A model generated the notes under the pieces. The model had not been told where the DNA came from, did not search any database, and saw only the letters and a list, made by a program, of their open reading frames with translations. From assembly GCF_016508585.1 (NCBI RefSeq), contig NZ_JADVOP010000004.1, positions 1 to 64,000 on the forward strand: 64,000 nt of DNA. The letters run 5' to 3'. A program made the position numbers and the translations under genes. Every line of letters starts with the position of its first letter. Within the stretch, counting starts at the first letter, position 1. Positions 15,785 to 23,917 of this stretch are shown piece after piece. This DNA comes from Acinetobacter baumannii (GTDB lineage: Bacteria; Pseudomonadota; Gammaproteobacteria; Pseudomonadales; Moraxellaceae).

Positions 15785-17008
15785 TTATTTCAGTTTTGTG
15801 ATTTTTTCAACTTCTTTCATGGTTTGCTTGATGGGTTCATAATCCAGAAACCACAATAAATTCACATGTTGATTTTTATGCTGCTGTGCCAACATATCAA
15901 TTACACTTCTTTCACCACGTCCCACCAGATGACGGCGGTAAAAGTAGACCAATAGACCAATCGTACACGCCAACATAACCCCGAGCATGATCCAGAATCC
16001 CATCGGACTTCGTAAACCCGGGATGAATTCAAAATTCATCCCATAAACACCAGTTAATAAGGTGAGTGGTGCAAATACTGCAGTAATAATGGCGAGGATT
16101 CGCATATTCTCATTGGTTTGATTGGCAATGGCTGAAAAATGCAGATCGATTGCAGTTTGAATCGCAGTACTCAATCGTACAGTATACTTTTGAATACGTT
16201 CAACATGGCTCACCAAATCATCGACCCGAACCAGCATAATATCCTGCTTTTCGGTACGTTTTTTTCCTTTTAAATGTGCATAATTTTCAACGATCTCATC
16301 TCGAAGTTCCTGTAAAGAATCTATTTGCTCTTCACATAGGTTTTCAATTTGCTGAAATACCATATTCTCTTGAAAGAGCTGGTGCCACTTGGTAAAGCGT
16401 CGATTACCCTGTAAAAGTTCTTGTTGCCAAAACTCTACACGACGGGAAAGCGGGTTACGCAGATCCAAATAACCGTCAATCATGCTATTAAGTAAACGCA
16501 GGGCTAGATCAAGAGGTGTTGTTGGAAGCTTACGTGGCTTATTTTGCTCATCTAAGTCCTTATTCATGATATTCAGAATACGCGCCAAATAGCTTTCAAA
16601 AGCATGATTACCCTGTTCATGCACTGTGATTAAAGCTTGTGGAGTAATGATAAAACTGACAGGAGATGTCGCCAGACCAAAAACACGATCATGTTGTTCT
16701 AATGCAGTGTCTCCACTGTTGATCTGATCGTCAGGTGTAATCAGTTTACGAAAAATCAATAAATCATAATCCTCCATCGCATCAAAAGCACATGGATGTT
16801 CAATGTTTAAAATATCTCGAATATGATATTCATTGAGGTGGATTTCTGTATCACTATAAATTTCTTTTTGCCACTGATCAGCACGATTAACCACATCTTC
16901 GCGTGTACAGTCTACCCAAACAAACTGCTGTTCTGCATTGAAAACAGGCTCTTTCTGTATACAGGTATAAGGTTCATCAGCATGTTGGAAAAAATAAAAG
17001 CTTTGCAT
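15785..17008 (-). CDS. corA: CorA-family divalent cation transporter
   Basis: This 407-residue protein has a large cytoplasmic N-terminal domain with long helices and two C-terminal membrane helices. The pore-mouth signature YGMNFEF is present near residues 322-328, after the first helix (ILAIITAVFAPLTLLTGV). The C-terminal tail is longer than in E. coli CorA (about 50 residues beyond the second helix). CorA pentamers import magnesium, and ZntB-type relatives move zinc; the sequence alone does not separate these. It converges on the YdcH-like gene. I see no strong Shine-Dalgarno before the ATG at 17008. Confidence 0.9.
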   Translation of the reverse strand: MQSFYFFQHADEPYTCIQKEPVFNAEQQFVWVDCTREDVVNRADQWQKEIYSDTEIHLNEYHIRDILNIEHPCAFDAMEDYDLLIFRKLITPDDQINSGDTALEQHDRVFGLATSPVSFIITPQALITVHEQGNHAFESYLARILNIMNKDLDEQNKPRKLPTTPLDLALRLLNSMIDGYLDLRNPLSRRVEFWQQELLQGNRRFTKWHQLFQENMVFQQIENLCEEQIDSLQELRDEIVENYAHLKGKKRTEKQDIMLVRVDDLVSHVERIQKYTVRLSTAIQTAIDLHFSAIANQTNENMRILAIITAVFAPLTLLTGVYGMNFEFIPGLRSPMGFWIMLGVMLACTIGLLVYFYRRHLVGRGERSVIDMLAQQHKNQHVNLLWFLDYEPIKQTMKEVEKITKLK

Positions 17009-17049
17009 ATTTACAGTGATTATTGATCTTTATTGTTATGCATCATGCC

Positions 17050-17110
17050 ATAAAAAAAGCCCTGAGCAAGCCAAAGTTGTTACTTTGGCAAAGCGCAAGG
17101 CGGACTTTTT
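17050..17110 (-). terminator. Terminator of the rpsO-pnp operon
   Basis: On the minus strand a strong stem (GCCAAAGT/ACTTTGGC, around 17079-17098) sits inside a longer imperfect pairing of AAAAAAGTCC with GGGCTTTTTTT. It lies about 20 bases after the pnp stop and ends in seven T residues. Confidence 0.85.
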
Positions 17111-17128
17111 TATTAAATTTTAGCCAGA

Positions 17129-19222
17129 TTATGCTTGGTCTACATCTTTCATGGTCAATTTAATACGACCACGATTGTCTACATCAGCAACCTGAACTTT
17201 TACATCTTGACCTTCACTCAAAATGTCGGTCACATTGGCAACACGTTCATTTGAAATTTGTGAAATGTGAAGCAAACCATCGGTACCTGGCATAATGTTG
17301 ACAAATGCACCGAATTCAACGATACGAATGACTTTACCTGGGTAGATTTTACCTGGTTCAACTTCAGCTGTAAGTGCTTGGATTTTAGCAATCGCGGCTT
17401 GAGCAGCTGCTTTAGTTTCACCAAATACACGTACTGTACCGTTGTCTTCAATATCAATTGCAGCTTTGGTTTCTTCAGTAATTTGACGAATTGTCGCACC
17501 ACCTTTACCAATAACATCACGAATCTTGTCAGGATTGATGTTGATTACCTGGAATGTTGGTGCGTGCATTGAAATTTCAGGACGAGCACGTGAAATCACT
17601 TGGTTCATTGCATTCAAAATGTGCATACGACCTGCATATGCCTGATTCAATGCAACTTCCATGATTTCTTCAGTGATGCCTTCAATTTTAATGTCCATTT
17701 GAAGTGCAGTAATACCGTTCGCAGAACCTGCGACTTTAAAGTCCATATCACCTAAATGGTCTTCATCACCCAAGATGTCAGAAAGTACAGCAAAACGCTC
17801 ACCTTCTTTTACAAGCCCCATTGCAATACCTGCAACCGGCGCCTTAAGTGGAACACCTGCATCCATAAGTGATAAAGAAGCACCACAAACAGAAGCCATT
17901 GAAGATGAACCGTTTGACTCTGTAATGTCAGATACAATACGAATGACATATGGGAAACGATCTACTGGCGGAAGTACAGCTTGAACACCACGGCGTGCTA
18001 AACGACCATGACCAATTTCACGACGTTTAGGACCGGATTCACGACCTGTCTCACCTACAGAGTATGCAGGGAAGTTATAGTGCAACATGAAGTTGTCAGT
18101 TTTTGTACCCGCTAAAGTATCAACCATCAACGCATCACGTGTATTACCCAAAGTTGTTGTTACCAACGCCTGAGTTTCACCACGTGTAAACAATGCTGAA
18201 CCATGAGCACGATCCAGCACACCTACCTGTACATCCAATGCACGGACAGTTTTGGTATCACGACCGTCAATACGTGGTTTACCTGAAAGGATGTTGTCAC
18301 GCACTGTACGGTATTTTAGATCTTCAAAAAGCTCATTTAAATCGTCGGCGATACCATCCACATCTTCCTCTGGAACAAACTGCGCAACTGCTTCAGCCTG
18401 TAAAGCATCTAATGCAGCATAACGGTCATGCTTAACCGCAATCGTATAAGCTTCAGAGATTTTTGCTTCAAATGCATCTTTTAATTTTGCACGAAGATCT
18501 TCATTTTTAACTGGTGCTACCCATGTAGACTCCGTTGCACCCGCTGCTGCTGCAAACTCTTTGATTGCTTGGATTGCAATCTGCATTTCGTCATGACCGA
18601 AAAGCACAGCACCCAACATTTGGTCTTCTGAAAGCTCTTTCGCTTCAGATTCAACCATCAATACCGCAGATTCAGTACCCGCCACAACAAGATCAAGATC
18701 AGATTGAGCAAGTTGTTCCAAGTTCGGGTTAAGTACGTATTCACCGTTGATTAAACCCACGCGTGCACCACCGATTGGACCACGGAATGGTGTACCTGCA
18801 ATGGCTAAAGCTGCTGAAGTACCCAACATGGCAGCGATATCCGCTTCCATTGTTTTATCAGAAGAAACAACCGTAGCAGTGACTTGGATTTCGTTATAGT
18901 AACCTTCAGGGAACAATGGACGAATCGGACGGTCAATAAGACGAGAAATTAAAGTTTCTGACTCTGAAGCACGGCCTTCACGCTTACCATAACCACCTGG
19001 AATACGACCTGCAGCATATTGTTTTTCTTGATAGTTTACTGTTAGCGGGAAGAAGTCCTGTCCCGCTTTAGCAGTAGGTTGTGCAACAACAGCAACCAGT
19101 ACTGTTACGCCACCCATTGTGATCAGCACAGTGTTTGCTTGACGAGCAACACGACCTGTTTCTAATACAACTTGATGTTGACCATATTGAAATTCTTTAC
19201 GAATAACATTAAACATTGACAT
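17129..19222 (-). CDS. pnp: Polynucleotide phosphorylase
   Basis: This 697-residue 3'-to-5' phosphorolytic exoribonuclease has two RNase PH domains (about 1-215 and 310-540), a helical linker, a KH domain (about 555-615, with the GxxG loop in IGKGGATIR) and an S1 domain (about 620-690, [19 protein letters not shown] in parts). The conserved second-core segments [12 protein letters not shown] and [17 protein letters not shown] are intact. PNPase trims mRNA and sRNA as a trimer and joins the RNase E degradosome in many Gram-negatives. It follows rpsO, as in E. coli. The 249-base leader between them has two strong hairpins that may support RNase III-dependent autocontrol. Confidence 0.97.
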   Translation of the reverse strand: MSMFNVIRKEFQYGQHQVVLETGRVARQANTVLITMGGVTVLVAVVAQPTAKAGQDFFPLTVNYQEKQYAAGRIPGGYGKREGRASESETLISRLIDRPIRPLFPEGYYNEIQVTATVVSSDKTMEADIAAMLGTSAALAIAGTPFRGPIGGARVGLINGEYVLNPNLEQLAQSDLDLVVAGTESAVLMVESEAKELSEDQMLGAVLFGHDEMQIAIQAIKEFAAAAGATESTWVAPVKNEDLRAKLKDAFEAKISEAYTIAVKHDRYAALDALQAEAVAQFVPEEDVDGIADDLNELFEDLKYRTVRDNILSGKPRIDGRDTKTVRALDVQVGVLDRAHGSALFTRGETQALVTTTLGNTRDALMVDTLAGTKTDNFMLHYNFPAYSVGETGRESGPKRREIGHGRLARRGVQAVLPPVDRFPYVIRIVSDITESNGSSSMASVCGASLSLMDAGVPLKAPVAGIAMGLVKEGERFAVLSDILGDEDHLGDMDFKVAGSANGITALQMDIKIEGITEEIMEVALNQAYAGRMHILNAMNQVISRARPEISMHAPTFQVININPDKIRDVIGKGGATIRQITEETKAAIDIEDNGTVRVFGETKAAAQAAIAKIQALTAEVEPGKIYPGKVIRIVEFGAFVNIMPGTDGLLHISQISNERVANVTDILSEGQDVKVQVADVDNRGRIKLTMKDVDQA

Positions 19223-19357
19223 GTATTTTTGTTTCCTAATTTTATTCTAGTGGAGACCCCTAAGGTTTGGCATTCATATCAATTACATAAATGACAAAGC
19301 TTAGAAGCCGACCTCACTAGACAATAAATCTTTATTTAGACTAATTTTAAACACGAA

Positions 19358-19406
19358 GAAGGAGCGAATATTCGCCCCTTCCCTTTTATCCAGTAAATAC
19401 TGGATA
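19358..19406 (-). promoter_or_regulatory. Tandem hairpins in the rpsO-pnp intergenic leader
   Basis: Two adjacent hairpins lie between rpsO and pnp. One is a perfect 9-bp stem TATCCAGTA/TACTGGATA (19387-19406); the other is a 12-bp stem with a single mismatch at 19358-19381 centred on GCGAATATTCGC. In E. coli the pnp leader hairpin is cut by RNase III, after which PNPase destroys the duplex and represses itself. A similar role here is inferred from position and structure only; the second hairpin could also be a partial terminator behind rpsO. Confidence 0.55.
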
Positions 19407-19471
19407 GACTTTAGTTTTCATCAATACAGCATTCAGCATGCAATAATCCGAAAATAAAAGTTTAAATCGAA

Positions 19472-19741
19472 TTAACGACGTAAACCTAAAGCAGCAATCA
19501 AATCGCTATAACGAGTAGCATCTTTACCTTTAAGGTAGTCAAGAAGCTTACGACGTTGGTTAACCATACGAATCAAACCACGACGGCTGTGATGGTCGTG
19601 TTTGTGTTCTTTAAAGTGACCTTGCAAATCATTGATTTGAGCAGTCAATAAAGCAACTTGTACTTCTGGTGAACCAGTGTCATTTTCAGCACGAGCGAAT
19701 TTTGCAACGATCTCTGCGCGATCTGCGTTTGTTAAAGCCAT
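19472..19741 (-). CDS. rpsO: 30S ribosomal protein S15
   Basis: This 89-residue protein matches bacterial S15 over its whole length, including the segment [17 protein letters not shown] and the rRNA-binding [21 protein letters not shown]15 binds 16S rRNA helices near the central three-way junction and starts platform assembly. The gene precedes pnp, the standard gammaproteobacterial order. A GGAGAAATCG stretch before the ATG supplies the ribosome binding site. The promoter should lie within 19742-19860. Confidence 0.98.
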   Translation of the reverse strand: MALTNADRAEIVAKFARAENDTGSPEVQVALLTAQINDLQGHFKEHKHDHHSRRGLIRMVNQRRKLLDYLKGKDATRYSDLIAALGLRR

Positions 19742-20118
19742 TCGATTTCTCCGAGATGCTTAATTTAAATATTTGATACAAATCAAATTGATTCTTCAAA
19801 ATCAATTCAACTGCCGTGCATCACTACAGCAGTCGCTTATTTTAAAGGAAGTATGTTGAGATTGCAAAAATATCGTGCATTTCATACCAAGCAATCTTAT
19901 TCACTGAATATCAATCAGCTGAGATTCCATGCAATCATCTCTTTAACATATTACAAAACGATGATCATGACTGAGCTTTGCCTGCCTTATCACTTGATCC
20001 CGACTTGCTTAAAAATATATTGCACTTTTTTTACACAGCACATGGCAATTCGGACACAGACATTTATCTCGACTCAGTTCACACTTGTTCTGAATAAAAA
20101 TAAGCATGGAAAACGATT
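19742..20118. other. Gap between rpsO and the serine hydrolase gene
   Basis: This 377-base gap holds the rpsO promoter at its left end and the promoter of the hydrolase at its right. An open frame covers much of it on the plus strand, but its composition is not protein-like. No repeat or RNA gene was seen. Confidence 0.5.
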
Positions 20119-21417
20119 GTGAAGTTATTTTCGACCAATACCTGTTTTGTTCCCAAGGATTTGGGCAGTATCACCCGCAGTAAAAATGAAGTTCATCCTG
20201 AACTGGGGGGAATGACAGCAAAACAAGTCGATAAAATCTGGCAGAGTATTGAACATCTTTATCAAACAGGTAATCACCCCCTGATCAGCATGTGTTTAAG
20301 ACGCAAAGGGCAAATCATGCTGAACCGCAGTTTGGGGCACGCTTCAGGAAACTCGGCAGACGGTCTGGCAAAAAATGCGGTCGTTGCCAATCCGGATACA
20401 CCGATCTGCCTATTTTCGGCCTCTAAAATGATTACTGCAATATTGATTCACATGTTGGATGAAACAGGTGAAATCAACTTATTGGACCCGATCAGTTATT
20501 ACATTCCTGAATATGCACAAAATGGCAAACGTCGTGCCACAATCTTTCATTTACTGTCGCATCGTGGTGGCATTCCACGCATAGAAATGGAAGTCACACC
20601 AGAATTGTTATTTGATAAAGATCAAATTTTACAATATCTCTATGCTGCGCAGCCGATTTCGCCGGCAGGCTCACATTTAGCTTATCATGCAGTCACAGCA
20701 GGTTATATCCTAGGCGAGTTGATTGAGCGTGTGACCGGACAGGATATCCGTCAATTCTTACACGAACACATTGAAAAACCGATGGATATGCAGTTTTTCA
20801 ATTATGGTTTAAGACCTGAATATCGTGATCAAGTTGCGCTGAATTATCCGACAGGGGTACACCCTAAACTTGGAACCGATTTATATTTAAACCATGTTTT
20901 AGGTGGCGGATTACAACTTGCTGTGGATGTGACCAATGATCCACGCTTTATGGATACGGTCTGCCCCGCTGGCAACATTTATACCAGTGCAGAACAAGCC
21001 AATCGATTTTTTGAAATGCTGTTAAATGGAGGCGAATATCAAGGCAAACAAATCATGAGCCCTGAAACCGTTTTCCGAGCAACCCTACCGACATCCACCA
21101 CCAATATTGACCGAACACTACTGGCACCTATGCGCTATGCCTTAGGTCCGATGCTTGGCAGTAATCCTTTGGGTATTTTTGGTCCAATGACAGGACAAGC
21201 ATTCGGTCATCTTGGATTTTCCAATATCTTATGTTGGGCGGATCCTCAACGTGATATTAGTGTCAGCATTTTAAATACAGGAAAAGCTGTCATGGGTACC
21301 CATATTCCTGCATTGGCGCAAACACTTTATCAAATTTCCAATAACTGTCCCAAAATCCCGAAAGCACAACGTCGTGCTTTATTTGGTACAGATCGTACTG
21401 AAACAGAATTGGTTTAA
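20119..21417 (+). CDS. Serine hydrolase, beta-lactamase/family VIII esterase fold
   Basis: This 432-residue protein belongs to the beta-lactamase-related (PF00144) family. The catalytic SxxK is visible as SASK in ICLFSASKMITAILIHML, and the Tyr motif as YHA in HLAYHAVTAGYILGELIERVTG. The segment LLSHRGGIPR is also typical. It has no signal peptide, so it is likely cytosolic and more like family VIII carboxylesterases such as EstB than a class C beta-lactamase. The substrate is unknown. The start is a GTG at 20119 with GGAAA six bases upstream; a start further inside is possible because the first 28 residues show no family match. It stands alone and ends in a strong terminator. Confidence 0.85.
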   Translation: MKLFSTNTCFVPKDLGSITRSKNEVHPELGGMTAKQVDKIWQSIEHLYQTGNHPLISMCLRRKGQIMLNRSLGHASGNSADGLAKNAVVANPDTPICLFSASKMITAILIHMLDETGEINLLDPISYYIPEYAQNGKRRATIFHLLSHRGGIPRIEMEVTPELLFDKDQILQYLYAAQPISPAGSHLAYHAVTAGYILGELIERVTGQDIRQFLHEHIEKPMDMQFFNYGLRPEYRDQVALNYPTGVHPKLGTDLYLNHVLGGGLQLAVDVTNDPRFMDTVCPAGNIYTSAEQANRFFEMLLNGGEYQGKQIMSPETVFRATLPTSTTNIDRTLLAPMRYALGPMLGSNPLGIFGPMTGQAFGHLGFSNILCWADPQRDISVSILNTGKAVMGTHIPALAQTLYQISNNCPKIPKAQRRALFGTDRTETELV

Positions 21418-21436
21418 ATCAGAAAGCAGAATATGA

Positions 21437-21466
21437 AAAAGCCCTAAGATCACTCTTAGGGCTTTT
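21437..21466 (+). terminator. Terminator after the serine hydrolase
   Basis: A perfect 13-bp stem with arms AAAAGCCCTAAGA (21437-21449) and TCTTAGGGCTTTT (21454-21466) and a four-base loop lies about 20 bases after the stop codon. Confidence 0.92.
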
Positions 21467-22084
21467 CCGTTGCGCTGTAGTTTCTTGTTTAGTTATTGTC
21501 GGTATCTTATTTATTATCTTTATTGTGCTCTCGACACTTATTGTTTTATCACTGACATTCATTTTCACAACCATGTGACCAATTATGTCCTTATATGACT
21601 TATTATGCATGTCAAACCTGCTAGACAAAAGTCGTATTTGACTGATCTTTATGTGAGAAATTGCGTACAGAAAAATGACCGTGGTGAGTTTCATAAAAAG
21701 CCTTTTAAAATGTGATAGATGACAAAGTAAATATGGATTTTAAGTATAATTTTTAATCTAAACTAACAAAAATAGAAGATGAACCCAGCCTGATTTAAGA
21801 ACCACTGCAGTCATTCTTTGGCAATAAAAAAGCCCTGTAGTCTCTCCCAAAACTACAAGGCTTAGCGGCTGTAAGTTTCCTCTTTTATTACTTACTTTCT
21901 TGTAAGTTCGCAGTCTCACGACTTCAAGTTGTTCTTATTTTGCGATTTTACTCAACGATCCTTGCTGAGCTCTTTATGGCTTCATCATCTCAAAAACTGA
22001 CATGAAGCTCTATGCGCAAATCTCTCGAATTCATGTAAGCAATTTCGTACAATAGTTAAATTATCAACTTAAACTACAAAATAA
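21467..22084. other. Gap downstream of recD
   Basis: This 618-base gap has no convincing gene. Its right part (21826 to about 22060) is either a long recD 3' UTR or a small RNA on the minus strand, ending in the hairpin described separately. A minus-strand open frame at 21419-21694 runs through the hydrolase terminator and is unlikely to be real. Confidence 0.5.
21826..21950 (-). ncRNA. Candidate small RNA or 3' UTR with terminator
   Basis: On the minus strand a stem pairs AAGCCTTGTAGT with ACTACAGGGCTT (21828-21863, one mismatch) and is followed by six T residues, a good rho-independent terminator. Upstream of it lies GC-richer, structured sequence (GAACTTACAAGAAAGTAAG and GAGGAAACTTACAGC) with no open frame. 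The recD stop is about 220 bases before the hairpin, longer than a usual 3' UTR, so an independent or 3'-derived small RNA is possible. The 5' end given here is a guess. The terminator itself is well supported; the RNA gene is not proved. Confidence 0.4.
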
Positions 22085-23878
22085 TTATAGCGCATTAACC
22101 ATCCTAACCAATCCACTGCTACGTGTTGTGCTTATATTCAAAGATTGTACAAATGCGCTTTGTTCCACCAATAGACTGACCACAGATTTGGCTCGTGTAA
22201 TTGCAGTATAAATCAACTCTTGACTTAACATCCGAGTTGCTGCTGAATCTAAAACCACCGCAGTATGGGTAAATTCCGAGCCTTGCGATTTATGAATCGT
22301 CAATGCAAAAGCAGTCTGCATTGCTTTGGGCAAACGCGTTGCAGGAAACCATTTATCCAAGCTAGGGAAATAAACTTCAAACTGTCCCTGCTGTTGACGG
22401 TGTTTCAGACAGATCCCAATATCCCCATTAGAGAGCCCCAATTGATAATCATTGTAGGTCATCATCACAGGACGCCCCACATACCAATCTCCTCGTTTGG
22501 ATAGGGTCGGAATATATTCAAATAAAGCTTTCTCCATTTCAGTATTCAAACTGTTTAACCCCATTACCCCATGACGTATGGCGGTGAGAATCCGGTAACT
22601 GTCAAAAGCGTGTATGATCGTCGCAACTTGATCATGGGTTGTGTCGGCATTCAAATAAACCTGAAGGCTTTCAAAATAAATATGGAAACCTAAACTTAAT
22701 TTATTGTAGTAACCCGCTAAATCTGACTGTGCAATTTTTTCAGGTAGATACTCAAGTTGGACAACATCTTGCATCTCTGGCACTAAAGCAACTTGTTTAA
22801 GTACGCCGGCAGCTACAATCTCTTGTTCAAAGTCTGCTAAAAGCTGCGATGGGGCAATATGCCGACGGCTTTGCACTTGAATAAACTTTGCCATTTTCCC
22901 GATCAATGCACCTTCTTTAAAACGTTGGCTGGTCATCAAATTGACCCGATGGTCAGATAAAACTTCCATCTGCTGCAAGTCAGCAAGGACTGCACCAACA
23001 TCGACTGAAGCCAATTGATTTGCATCACCTAGCAGGATCAGACGTCCATGTTCAGGAATCGCCTCAAAAAGCATGGTTGCCAAATTTAAATCCAGCATTG
23101 AAGCTTCATCGACCACCACAACATCATAAGGCAGCGGTTGCCGTTGATTGAAGCGCGGTGTCTGTTGATGACCTAATCCCAGCAGGCGATGCAAGGTCAT
23201 CGGGTTAAATAGATTTTGACTTAAACCAAAGTTTTGTAATTTGGGATCAGACAGGGACTTCTGTAAAGCTTCTCCCATACGTTGTGCAGCTTTTCCTGTA
23301 GGCGCTGCCATCGCGATCCGAATATCAGGAGTTGCTTGATGTAATACCGCAATGATTCTTGCCAAGGTATAGGTTTTACCCGTGCCAGGACCACCTGTAA
23401 TCATACTCAAGGCTGATTTCGCCACCATAGCCAAAGCGGCTTTTTGATGAGCATCAGTCAATAATTCATTAAATGCTGAAACATCCACCTGAGCAATAGA
23501 TTGCATACTCAAACGTTTAATTTGCTGCGCTAGACGGCTCTCGAGTTGCCAATAACGATAGAGATACAGGTATTCATGATCTAGCACAAACGGCGCAACG
23601 CCTCCTTCTGTATTCCCTACCTCGATCATCAGGGGCTTTAAGCCTGTTGTATTTTTATCTTTTGCGGAAATACAGCTATCCCCCTGAATGCCCGCCAAAA
23701 GTATTTCCTGTGCCAGTTCAAGTGCATATTCATCTAATTTAGAGCCTGTGGAATACTGTGCTAAAACATATTTACTCCATGTCTCGATCCATTGTGGGAC
23801 TTGGCTTTCTAAATCCTGTTGATTTTCCACACAGTTATCCTCAGAGTTATCTACAAGGTTTTCAACACAGTTATCCAC
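22085..23878 (-). CDS. recD: Exodeoxyribonuclease V alpha subunit RecD
   Basis: This 597-residue protein is the fast 5'-to-3' helicase of RecBCD. Walker A is TGGPGTGKTYT near residues 162-172, followed by AAPTGKAAQRMGEAL and Walker B VVVDEASMLD. The C-terminal motif ALTIHKSQGSEFTH and the closing YTAITRAK are intact. Length is close to E. coli (608). The first 22 residues are an odd repeat (DNCVENLVDNSEDNCVEN) encoded by DnaA-box-like units. The GTG/ATG start is uncertain because of this; an alternative start could fall inside. It lies 39 bases after recB and is the last gene of recC-recB-recD. Confidence 0.95.
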   Translation of the reverse strand: MDNCVENLVDNSEDNCVENQQDLESQVPQWIETWSKYVLAQYSTGSKLDEYALELAQEILLAGIQGDSCISAKDKNTTGLKPLMIEVGNTEGGVAPFVLDHEYLYLYRYWQLESRLAQQIKRLSMQSIAQVDVSAFNELLTDAHQKAALAMVAKSALSMITGGPGTGKTYTLARIIAVLHQATPDIRIAMAAPTGKAAQRMGEALQKSLSDPKLQNFGLSQNLFNPMTLHRLLGLGHQQTPRFNQRQPLPYDVVVVDEASMLDLNLATMLFEAIPEHGRLILLGDANQLASVDVGAVLADLQQMEVLSDHRVNLMTSQRFKEGALIGKMAKFIQVQSRRHIAPSQLLADFEQEIVAAGVLKQVALVPEMQDVVQLEYLPEKIAQSDLAGYYNKLSLGFHIYFESLQVYLNADTTHDQVATIIHAFDSYRILTAIRHGVMGLNSLNTEMEKALFEYIPTLSKRGDWYVGRPVMMTYNDYQLGLSNGDIGICLKHRQQQGQFEVYFPSLDKWFPATRLPKAMQTAFALTIHKSQGSEFTHTAVVLDSAATRMLSQELIYTAITRAKSVVSLLVEQSAFVQSLNISTTRSSGLVRMVNAL

Positions 23879-23879
23879 A
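23835..23879. repeat. Three DnaA-box-like 9-mers at the start of recD
   Basis: On the plus strand the 9-mers TTATCCTCA (23835), TTATCTACA (23847) and TTATCCACA (23871) all point the same way, 12 and 24 bases apart. The last is the exact DnaA-box consensus; the others each differ by one base. They overlap the first codons of recD and create the Asp-Asn repeats there. Binding of DnaA is inferred. Confidence 0.5.
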
Positions 23880-23917
23880 TGACAACCTATTGTTTATACA
23901 GTTTTTTAAACAACAAT

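Noticed and set aside
19853..20122. 89-residue open frame whose stop overlaps the GTG start of the serine hydrolase by four bases
   Set aside because: The translation is rich in Thr, His, Cys, Phe and Tyr with no domain or membrane pattern; it looks like translated non-coding DNA. The overlap is probably chance, although translational coupling cannot be fully excluded.
20119..21417. Class C beta-lactamase and antibiotic resistance
   Set aside because: It has SxxK and a Tyr motif but no signal peptide and the YHA form of the motif; this fits family VIII esterase-like serine hydrolases better.
21419..21694. 91-residue minus-strand open frame after the hydrolase gene
   Set aside because: It runs through the perfect terminator hairpin at 21437-21466 and has no recognisable features or convincing ribosome binding site.
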